Shown: in pieces, positions 7,280 through 14,020 of the stretch | How the letters are laid out: each line of letters starts with the position of its first letter | How positions within the stretch are numbered: the stretch's first letter is position 1 | From: Chryseobacterium sp. JUb7 | GTDB taxonomy: Bacteria; Bacteroidota; Bacteroidia; Flavobacteriales; Weeksellaceae | DNA length: 64,000 bases | Assembly (NCBI RefSeq): GCF_024806495.1 | Contig: NZ_JANUFF010000003.1 | Span: 248,001-312,000 of the forward strand | Direction: 5' to 3' | The notes under the pieces: generated by a model | What the model was told of the DNA's origin: nothing | Database searches by the model: none | The model's input: only the letters and a program-made list of their open reading frames with translations | Position numbers and translations under genes: made by a program

Positions 7280-7966
7280 ATGAAAAAATTAACCATATTA
7301 ACCGGCGCAGGAATCAGTGCCGAAAGCGGAATAAAAACATTCAGAGACGGAGATGGTCTTTGGGAAAATCATAGTATAACGGATGTAGCAAGTCCGGAAG
7401 GATGGCGAAAAGACAGAGCTTTGGTATTGGAATTTTATAACCAGAGACGTCGCCAGCTTCATGAAGTGGAGCCGAATGATGCGCACAAATTAATTGCCGA
7501 TTTGGAGAAACATTTCGATGTTCAGATTATCACACAAAATATTGATGATCTGCACGAAAGAGCGGGTTCCACGAATATCATACATGTTCACGGAGAACTG
7601 TTCAAATCATGTTCTTGTAATAATAAAGGATTGATTTACGAACAAAAAGGAGATATCAATATCGGTGATAAAGCGGAAGACGGTGCTCAGTTAAGACCTT
7701 TCATTGTTTGGTTCGGAGAAGATGTTCCATTAATGAAGGAGGCAACCAAAAAAGCTAAAGAAGCCGATATTTTCTTAGTTATTGGAACCTCTTTGCAGGT
7801 ATATCCGGCTGCGGGATTGCTTCATGATATTAAAGATGATTGTCTTTTAATTGTCATCAATCCCAACGAAACAGGTTTCGGGTACGGACAAAGAGCGGTT
7901 GTGATGAAAGAAACGGCAACAAAAGGAATGAAATTATTGTACGATAAATTGTTAAATCTTGCCTAA
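7280..7966 (+). CDS. Sirtuin (NAD-dependent protein deacylase), zinc-less type
   Basis: A 228-residue Sir2-family enzyme: GAGISAESGI (9-18), TFRDGDGLW (20-28), TQNIDDLHERAG (85-96), catalytic His104 in HVHGE, and VIGTSLQVYPAAG. Tyr53 and Arg56 (FYNQRR) match the Y-x-x-R pair that lets SIRT5/CobB-like class III sirtuins bind acidic acyl groups, so desuccinylation or demalonylation is possible. The zinc module looks lost: only C111 and C113 remain, and the segment expected to hold the second Cys pair reads QLRPFIVWFGE. Zinc-less sirtuins are common in Bacteroidetes. Position between MacroD and an ARH, with a 1-nt TAATG overlap to the latter, supports joint NAD+/ADP-ribose handling. Confidence 0.93.
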   Translation: MKKLTILTGAGISAESGIKTFRDGDGLWENHSITDVASPEGWRKDRALVLEFYNQRRRQLHEVEPNDAHKLIADLEKHFDVQIITQNIDDLHERAGSTNIIHVHGELFKSCSCNNKGLIYEQKGDINIGDKAEDGAQLRPFIVWFGEDVPLMKEATKKAKEADIFLVIGTSLQVYPAAGLLHDIKDDCLLIVINPNETGFGYGQRAVVMKETATKGMKLLYDKLLNLA

Positions 7967-8931
7967 TGGAAAACATTGTAAAAGCAGGAATCTTCGGAGT
8001 TTGTATCGGTGATGCGTTGGGTGTTCCGGTGGAATTCAGAAGTAGAGAACAGTTAAAACGTTCACCTGTTACAAAAATGAGAGCTTTAGGAACCCATCGT
8101 CAACCTGCAGGAACGTGGAGTGATGATGGTTCTTTAACATTATGTCTGGCAGATAGTCTTTGCAATGGATATTATCTGGAAGATATGGCTCTGAAATTCC
8201 TGCAATGGTATAATGCGGAAATTTGGACACCGCATGGACACGTTTTCGATATTGGAATTGCAACTTCACAAGCGATTCAAAGAATCAGTAAAGGAATTTC
8301 TCCGACTTTATGTGGAGGAACTTCGGAATTTGATAATGGAAACGGTTCTCTGATGAGGATTTTGCCTTTATTATTTTACATTAAAGATTTTCCGATTGAA
8401 AAACGTTTCGATATTGTAAAAGATGTTTCCAGCATCACCCACGGACATATACGTTCTGTTTTGGCATGTTTTATATATTTGGAATTTGCTTTGGAAATTC
8501 TGAAAGGAAAAGATAAATGGGAAGCTTATGAAGTAATGCAGAAAACAGTTCGTGAATTTTTGGATAACAATCCTATCTGTTCCCAAGAGGAAATGGATAA
8601 ATTCCACAGAATTTTAGAATTAAGAATTGGTGAATATGATTTAGTTCCCTTACATACTTTGGAGGAAGAGGAAATAAGCTCTTCGGGTTACGTTCTTCAT
8701 AGTCTGGAAGCCTCATTATGGTGTTTTCTAAATTCTGATAGCTATTCTGAAGCTGTGTTGAAAGCTGTCAATTTAGGAGAAGATACCGATACTACCGGAG
8801 CGATCACAGGCGGAATTGCCGGAATTTATTATGGGGTTGAAGATATTCCTGAGGAATGGGTTTCCGTGCTTGCTAGAAAAGAAGATATAGAAGAACTCTG
8901 TATTATATTAGATAGAAAATTAATGAAATAA
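7966..8931 (+). CDS. ADP-ribosylglycohydrolase (DraG/ARH family), second copy
   Basis: A 321-residue ARH-family hydrolase of the common bacterial crystallin-J1 type. It opens GVCIGDALGVPVEF (11-24), followed by GTWSDDGSLTL (49-59, metal ligands D53 and D54), NGNGSLMR (124-131), a VSSITHGH segment (154-161) and the C-terminal metal motif GEDTDTTGA (271-279). Similarity to the first ARH is limited to these motifs; that copy has FTDDT and GDRDTT instead. The start is fixed by the TAATG overlap with the sirtuin stop. It likely removes ADP-ribose from a protein or nucleic-acid acceptor. Product class confident; acceptor unknown. Confidence 0.93.
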   Translation: MENIVKAGIFGVCIGDALGVPVEFRSREQLKRSPVTKMRALGTHRQPAGTWSDDGSLTLCLADSLCNGYYLEDMALKFLQWYNAEIWTPHGHVFDIGIATSQAIQRISKGISPTLCGGTSEFDNGNGSLMRILPLLFYIKDFPIEKRFDIVKDVSSITHGHIRSVLACFIYLEFALEILKGKDKWEAYEVMQKTVREFLDNNPICSQEEMDKFHRILELRIGEYDLVPLHTLEEEEISSSGYVLHSLEASLWCFLNSDSYSEAVLKAVNLGEDTDTTGAITGGIAGIYYGVEDIPEEWVSVLARKEDIEELCIILDRKLMK

Positions 8932-8944
8932 AAAAACATAAACC

Positions 8945-9490
8945 ATGAACGAACAACAAAAGAAAAAAATAAGCAAATTTATCAGTTTAGTTCTAAGACA
9001 TAAACCAGAAATCATCAATCTAAATTTAGATGAAAATGGCTGGACAGATGTTGACGAATTAATCACAAAATCAAAAAGAGATGCCCATCAGGGTCTTACC
9101 TTTGAAGAACTCGAAGAAATTGTAGAAACCAACGATAAAAAACGTTTTATTTTTAATGAAGATAAAACAAGGATCAGGGCAAATCAGGGGCATTCAATTG
9201 ATATTGATCTGGCCTTGAAACCGCAACAACCACCGGAATTTCTCTATCATGGAACGGCTCAAAGTAATATCGATTCCATTTTAGAAAATGGGATTGAAAA
9301 AAGAAATCGGCAGCACGTTCATCTAAGTCAGGACAAAGAAACCGCAACCAAAGTCGGAATGCGCCACGGAAAACCAGTTATTCTGATTATTAAAACAAAG
9401 GAAATGTCTGAAGACGGAATCGAGTTTTATCTATCAGAAAATAATGTCTGGCTTACCGATTTTGTTGATGCAAAATATATTTCAAATTAA
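8945..9490 (+). CDS. kptA: RNA 2'-phosphotransferase Tpt1/KptA
   Basis: A 181-residue full-length Tpt1/KptA. The N-terminal winged-helix lobe has ISLVLRHKPE (R18, H19) and DENGWTDVDELI; R67 occurs in KKRFIF. The C-terminal ART-fold lobe has LYHGT (100-104), NIDSILENGI and RQHVHLS (122-128). The family transfers an RNA 2'-phosphate to NAD+, releasing nicotinamide and ADP-ribose-1'',2''-cyclic phosphate; in bacteria it may repair RNA ligated by 2'-phosphate-forming ligases or ADP-ribosylate ends. It is directly followed, with no gap, by a metallophosphatase start at 9491. Both the product and the enzyme's fold fit the ADP-ribose theme. Confidence 0.95.
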   Translation: MNEQQKKKISKFISLVLRHKPEIINLNLDENGWTDVDELITKSKRDAHQGLTFEELEEIVETNDKKRFIFNEDKTRIRANQGHSIDIDLALKPQQPPEFLYHGTAQSNIDSILENGIEKRNRQHVHLSQDKETATKVGMRHGKPVILIIKTKEMSEDGIEFYLSENNVWLTDFVDAKYISN

Positions 9491-10222
9491 ATGAAAAGAA
9501 CATTCGCAATAGGAGATATTCACGGAGGATTTAAAGCACTGAAACAGGTTTGGGAAAGAGCCAACGTCACTGAAAATGATAAATTAATTTTCCTCGGAGA
9601 TTATGTCGATGGCTGGAGTGAATCTTCCCAAATCATTCAGTTTTTAATCGAACTTTCCGAAAAACAGGAATGTATTTTCATCAAAGGAAATCATGATGCA
9701 TGGACGGAAGACTGGCTTTCTTTGGGAACCGCCCCTGATGTCTGGCTTTTTAATGGTGGACAAAGCACAGTTGACAGTTATTCTGATTACAGTTTAGAAG
9801 AGTTGGAAACTCATCTGGAGTTTTTTCAACGGATGCAAAACTATTACGTTGATGAAGAAAACCGCTTGTTTATACATGCCGGTTATTCTTCTATGCATGG
9901 TCCTGAAAAAGAGGTGTATTCCAGCAATTACCGTTGGGACAGAACTTTATGGGAAACTGCAGTCGCTATGGATAGAAAACTGTCTAAAAACTCCGAATTA
10001 TATCCGAAAAGATTGCTCTTGTACAAAGAAATTTTCATCGGTCATACACCAACTTTACATTTGGGAATCAAAGAGCCTGTCAACAAAGCCAATGTCTGGA
10101 ATTTAGATACAGGCGCTGCTTTTATGGGTTCTCTTACGATGATGGATGTTGAAACCAAAGAATTCTGGCAAAGCGACCCGCTTCCGGCTTTGTATCCTGA
10201 CGAAAAAGGAAGGAATAATTAA
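9491..10222 (+). CDS. Calcineurin-like metallophosphoesterase
   Basis: A 243-residue PPP-type phosphoesterase: GDIHGGF (8-14), FLGDYVDGWSES (about 35-46), IKGNHDAW, and later HAGYSS and FIGHTPT, giving the full set of metal-binding Asp/His/Asn residues. It resembles bacterial Ser/Thr protein phosphatases and the Pnkp-type 2'-3' phosphoesterase. The start directly abuts the kptA stop, so it probably works with KptA, for example removing 2',3'-cyclic or terminal phosphates or processing ADP-ribose phosphates. Protein phosphatase activity is the main alternative. It is the last gene of the island before a 349-nt non-coding stretch. Confidence 0.88.
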   Translation: MKRTFAIGDIHGGFKALKQVWERANVTENDKLIFLGDYVDGWSESSQIIQFLIELSEKQECIFIKGNHDAWTEDWLSLGTAPDVWLFNGGQSTVDSYSDYSLEELETHLEFFQRMQNYYVDEENRLFIHAGYSSMHGPEKEVYSSNYRWDRTLWETAVAMDRKLSKNSELYPKRLLLYKEIFIGHTPTLHLGIKEPVNKANVWNLDTGAAFMGSLTMMDVETKEFWQSDPLPALYPDEKGRNN

Positions 10223-10571
10223 ATTGAAATAATTTCCACAAATTTCACAGATCTTTATGTTTTAACTGTAAAAATATGCATAATCATCTGTGTAAATCAG
10301 TGAAATCTGTGGAAAATAAATTATACATCAAGTTTGTCATTCCGTTAGGGATCCAGGCAGAAAAAATAGCTTAGATTCCACGCTCCACTTTGCTCCGCTC
10401 TGAATGACAAACATTGTGTTTATTTTTCTTTGCTAAGTGAAGCGCCTTTGCGAACGAAAAATATGCAGAACAACTTTAAATAAAATCTTTGCCACCTCTG
10501 CGTTAAAAAAATTCATTGATTTTTCAGTTTTAGAAAAAGAAAGTAATTTTGAAGCTTGAAATATCATCTCA
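10223..10571. other. Intergenic repeat-rich region
   Basis: No gene is visible. Two inverted repeats occupy it: an outer one with arms 10232-10248 and 10300-10316 (15 of 17 matching, GTGAAAT.TGTGGAAA type) and a second with perfect 11-nt arms GTTTGTCATTC (10332-10342) and GAATGACAAAC (10402-10412). After them come TTTGCG and GCGTTAAAAAAATT tracts like those at 2.7 and 3.8 kb, then the promoter of the peptidase gene. The repeats mark the end of the ADP-ribose island and could fold in RNA as a transcription end. Confidence 0.6.
10544..10551 (+). promoter_or_regulatory. Candidate -7 promoter element, M14 peptidase
   Basis: TAATTTTG fits the Bacteroidetes -7 consensus TAnnTTTG and lies 20 nt before the ATG at 10572. 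A TTG at 10516-10518 is a weak -33 candidate, at a slightly long spacing. Confidence 0.4.
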
Positions 10572-12296
10572 ATGAAACTGAAATATCTTTTACTTTTCCT
10601 TAGTTCATCATTATTTTTTGCACAAACTCAATTCCAGACACCTTTCGAAAAAGGAAATGGAAATCAGACCGTTATTTACGACGAGATGAATGCGTATTAT
10701 CAAAATTTAGCGAAAAATTTTAATACCATTCAATATTTAAAAAAAGGAGAAGATGACAATGGAAAACCAATGTATGTGGTTATTTACAATCCATTTCCGG
10801 AAAAAGATTTAAATCAGCTAAGAAAAGAAAAAGCAATTCTCTTCGTCAACAACGGAATTCATCCGGGTGAACCTGACGGCATTGATGCAACGATGATGTT
10901 GATGCGCGATCTGGCAACAAAGAAAATCAAAACGCCACAGAATTTTGTAATTGCAGCCATTTCTGCATACAATGTAAGCGGAATGCTGAATCGTGGTTCG
11001 TTTTCCAGAGCCAATCAAAACGGCCCGGAACAATATGGTTTCCGTGGAAATGCAAGAAATTACGATTTAAACCGAGATTTCATTAAAGCAGATACAAAAA
11101 ATGCAAGAAGCTTTCAGGAAATTTATCAATGGCTGAAACCGGATGTTTTCATTGATAATCACGTGAGTAACGGCGCAGATTATCAGTACACTTTTACTTA
11201 TATTTCCACTTTCAAAGAACGTTTGGGAAATGTATTGGGTGAATATTTCTACAATAATTACCAGGCTAAAAATCTTGAAGATTTAAAGAAACTAGGTTAC
11301 GAAAGTACGCCTTATGTCAATATTCATGGGGATGTTCCTGAGGTTGGTTTTGCTTCTTTCGAAGATTCACCAAGATATTCAACGGGCTACACGACTTTGT
11401 TTAATTCTCTGGGAACCGTTCCTGAAACGCACATGTTGAAACCTTACGAGAAAAGGGTAGATGCAACGTACAAATATATGTTGGTGAATCTTCAGAATTT
11501 AGATAAAGATTACAAAAAGATAAAACAGCTCCGAATTGAAAATTTAAAACAATATCAAGCCGGAAAACAGTACGGAATTCGCTGGAAAATCGATTCTACA
11601 AAATATTCTACGATGGATTTCAAAGGTTTTGAAGGAAAATATAAACCGAGTGACATTTCAGGAAAACCAAGATTGTATTATGACAGAAATAAGCCTTTTA
11701 CAAAGAACATAAAACTCTTTACAACCGCGGTTCCGACAGGTTATATCACCATTCCGAAATATTATGTAATTCCGCAGTCACAATATCGCGTGATTGAAGA
11801 ATTTAAAAGAAATCAGATTCAGATGAAAATGATTCAGAAAGACAGTACTATTGGGGTGGAATCGTATAAAATCAATGATTTTAAAACCGTGAAAAATCCT
11901 TATGAAGGACACTATCTGCATTTTGAAACAACGGTAGACAAATCAAATAAAAATCTGACTTTCTCTGCCGGCGATTATATTATTCCTACAAATCAAGATG
12001 GGGTAAAATATATCATTGAAACTTTAGAACCTGAAGCGTTGGATTCTTTCTTCAACTGGAATTTCTTCGACGGAATTTTAGCACAAAAAGAATATTATTC
12101 TGCCTATATTTTTGAAGACACGGCAGCAGAATTATTAAAAAAAGATAAAGATTTAAAACAAAAGTTCGATGCTAAAAAAGCATCCGATAAAAAGTTTGCA
12201 GACGACGGAACAGCTCAGCTGGATTGGGTGTACAGAAACTCACCGTATTTCGAAGAAAAAACGCTCAGACAATACCCGATTTACAGAATTTTGTAA
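10572..12296 (+). CDS. Secreted M14-family zinc carboxypeptidase
   Basis: A 574-residue exported protein with a signal peptide (KLKYLLLFLSSSLFFAQ, residues 2-18). Zinc ligands of the M14 fold are H97 and E100 in GIHPGEPDG and H197 in FIDNHVSNG; ARNYDLNRDF (161-170) matches the substrate-binding Arg/Asn region. M14 enzymes cleave C-terminal residues or peptidoglycan stem peptides. The roughly 300-residue C-terminal part is beta-rich and unassigned. No lipobox or T9SS sorting domain is evident, so it is probably periplasmic. It is monocistronic, ending in a bidirectional hairpin. Confidence 0.88.
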   Translation: MKLKYLLLFLSSSLFFAQTQFQTPFEKGNGNQTVIYDEMNAYYQNLAKNFNTIQYLKKGEDDNGKPMYVVIYNPFPEKDLNQLRKEKAILFVNNGIHPGEPDGIDATMMLMRDLATKKIKTPQNFVIAAISAYNVSGMLNRGSFSRANQNGPEQYGFRGNARNYDLNRDFIKADTKNARSFQEIYQWLKPDVFIDNHVSNGADYQYTFTYISTFKERLGNVLGEYFYNNYQAKNLEDLKKLGYESTPYVNIHGDVPEVGFASFEDSPRYSTGYTTLFNSLGTVPETHMLKPYEKRVDATYKYMLVNLQNLDKDYKKIKQLRIENLKQYQAGKQYGIRWKIDSTKYSTMDFKGFEGKYKPSDISGKPRLYYDRNKPFTKNIKLFTTAVPTGYITIPKYYVIPQSQYRVIEEFKRNQIQMKMIQKDSTIGVESYKINDFKTVKNPYEGHYLHFETTVDKSNKNLTFSAGDYIIPTNQDGVKYIIETLEPEALDSFFNWNFFDGILAQKEYYSAYIFEDTAAELLKKDKDLKQKFDAKKASDKKFADDGTAQLDWVYRNSPYFEEKTLRQYPIYRIL

Positions 12297-12313
12297 GCTT
12301 ACAGAAGTTTAAT

Positions 12314-12347
12314 AAAAAAATAAGCTACAATGTGCAGCTTATTTTTT
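12314..12347. terminator. Bidirectional intrinsic terminator
   Basis: Stem AATAAGCT / AGCTTATT with a 9-nt loop, preceded by a run of A and followed by a run of T. It can serve the peptidase gene on + and the small gene ending at 12357 on minus. Confidence 0.8.
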
Positions 12348-12356
12348 ATGGTGGAT

Positions 12357-12515
12357 CTAGTTGATGAAATTGGGATTTCCCGTTGCTCCCTGGGGCAGAA
12401 AAACAACTTTTCTTTTGATGTTTTTTGCCTTTTCCAGTGCTTTGATTGCTTTTTGCCTCTCAATTTCCCTGTTGAAATGGGAGTTGTTGTTTTCAGATTG
12501 TGTAGATGAATTCAT
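12357..12515 (-). CDS. Small hypothetical protein
   Basis: A 52-residue frame starting MNSSTQSENNN at 12515; an 11-codon upstream extension to 12545 is less likely. The middle is a charged helix (REIERQKAIKALEKAKNIKR) and the end reads FLPQGATGNPNFIN. It has no signal peptide or Cys. It lies between two terminators, so it must be transcribed from its own promoter. The antisense frame at the same place is hydrophobic and is likely a shadow. Not recognised; moderate belief that it is real, based on the helical composition and the terminator immediately after its stop. Confidence 0.45.
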   Translation of the reverse strand: MNSSTQSENNNSHFNREIERQKAIKALEKAKNIKRKVVFLPQGATGNPNFIN

Positions 12516-12603
12516 ATATAATATTTTTTGGTGTGTTAAAATCATCTAATCTAAAAGTGTACCATTTTTAAGACAAAAATTAAAGTGTGGTATCTAAAAT
12601 AAA

Positions 12604-12630
12604 AAAGACGTTTCCAGGTGAAACGTCTTT
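12604..12630 (-). terminator. Intrinsic terminator of the JmjC-like gene
   Basis: Stem AAGACGTTT / AAACGTCTT with a short loop, followed on the minus strand by a run of T, immediately after the stop codon at 12635. Confidence 0.8.
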
Positions 12631-12634
12631 CATT

Positions 12635-13516
12635 TTATTTTGGTAAGCCTCTTTTTAAAGCTAATTCAGCTCGTTTGATGGCTACTTTTTCTTTCCAGTC
12701 CATGTATTTCTTTTTGAAATTGGACTTCATAATATCGTCGAACTTACGCTGAACCGTAAGATTCCATAAAGAATGTGCTTTTACGGCCCACGACTTGTCC
12801 CAGGCTCTCAGAGACAGAGAGAAGCTGCCGTCCAGATATTTCATCCAGTGCCACCAGCCTGTCGGCATAAACAGGGTGTCACCGTGCTCAAGATAACAGT
12901 CGATACCTTCTATCCCATCCAGTGCAGGGAATTTTTCGAAGTCAGGATTTTCAATATCATAATCTTCCAGTGCGTAGGTTGCGTAGGGAAGCTGATAAAG
13001 CCTTTCTTTCCACTTATTCTCAAATAGCATCACATGCTTTCTTCCATTGAAATGAGTATGGAAAATATGAGCTAAATCGATATCAAAATGTAAGAAAGTA
13101 ACTGAACTCTGGCCTCCGAAAAACATACTTGGGTATTTATCTAAAAACCCTCCCATAAGAGCCTTTGGCGAAATATATTCTTCAAGCAGTTTTGGAGCAT
13201 GTTTTATAGGGTCAAAAAAGAAAATTCTAAGATCAGTAGGCTCTCTTTGGATGAGATCAATATAATCTGCAAATTTCATTTTTGTGGTAGGCGTGTTAAT
13301 GGGAGCGGCAGGATCGGCCTTTTTAGAATCATAAAGAGGTACTTCTACATCCCCGACTACCTCCTTCATATATTCCATTGTCCATTTCTGGTAAGCAGGC
13401 CATTTTCTTGCCATGTTTTTGATCACAACAGGCTTTCTTGGCTTTAGATATTTTTCGATAAACTCTTCCTGAGTAATATCATCTACAACATCTATAGGCT
13501 TTAAGTTAATTCCCAT
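12635..13516 (-). CDS. Cupin-like (JmjC-type) 2-oxoglutarate/Fe(II) oxygenase
   Basis: A 293-residue Cupin_8/JmjC-like protein. The iron triad appears as H143 and D145 (FLHFDID) with H223 (PTGWWHWM), and a basic residue after GRKHV could hold 2-oxoglutarate. The opening RKPVVIKNMARKWPAYQKW block is typical of family members related to FIH and other protein hydroxylases. Target unknown; hydroxylation of a ribosomal or other protein side chain is the usual family role. It is monocistronic with its own terminator and a long AT-rich upstream region. C-terminal residues 255-293 are basic helix. Confidence 0.86.
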   Translation of the reverse strand: MGINLKPIDVVDDITQEEFIEKYLKPRKPVVIKNMARKWPAYQKWTMEYMKEVVGDVEVPLYDSKKADPAAPINTPTTKMKFADYIDLIQREPTDLRIFFFDPIKHAPKLLEEYISPKALMGGFLDKYPSMFFGGQSSVTFLHFDIDLAHIFHTHFNGRKHVMLFENKWKERLYQLPYATYALEDYDIENPDFEKFPALDGIEGIDCYLEHGDTLFMPTGWWHWMKYLDGSFSLSLRAWDKSWAVKAHSLWNLTVQRKFDDIMKSNFKKKYMDWKEKVAIKRAELALKRGLPK

Positions 13517-14020
13517 TTTATAAATTTTATGTTACAAAATTATTAAATAAAAGATTATGATACAGAGTTTAAGTTTATTTTAATCTATGATTCAAATCAT
13601 TATTTTGAATATTTAGACTAAATAAAAAATATTTGAATAAAAGTTTTTGTATTAAATATAGAAATACCCTGTAAGAATATTACAGGGCAAAAACACAAAT
13701 TGATTGAATAAAAATTCATTCTGTTGCTAAGATAAAACTTTTATTTTATTGAAAAATTTTGTAAAAGTTGATATTATAGGGTGTTATGTGTGCTTCATAT
13801 TTATTTTTTTCTAATAAATGACTTTGAATGAAATACACTTTAAGAAGAAGATATTTTTTGTAGTATTTTTTTAGGAACAATTAAAAAAAGCAAATTTTTT
13901 CAATAATTTATAACTATGTTTGTAGTGATAAGTGGGCTTTAACTTTTTATCCTAAAATACATCTCTATAAAAGTGTAACAAAAAATGGTTAGTATTAACT
14001 AATTAGGCAAATAATAAATT
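13517..14020. other. AT-rich intergenic region with one perfect hairpin
   Basis: No convincing gene. It serves as the divergent control region of the JmjC-like and TonB-type genes. A perfect 8-bp stem (CCCTGTAA / TTACAGGG, 13667-13687, 5-nt loop) stands in otherwise very AT-rich DNA. The -7 element for the rightward gene is at 13915-13922. Confidence 0.55.
13915..13922 (+). promoter_or_regulatory. Candidate -7 promoter element, TonB-type gene
   Basis: TATGTTTG matches TAnnTTTG, 98 nt before the ATG at 14021, implying a leader of roughly 90 nt. No clear -33 TTG is seen. Confidence 0.45.

Noticed and set aside
12361-12549. Hydrophobic 62-residue protein on +
   Set aside because: It is the complement of the more protein-like minus frame and has no recognisable features apart from hydrophobicity.
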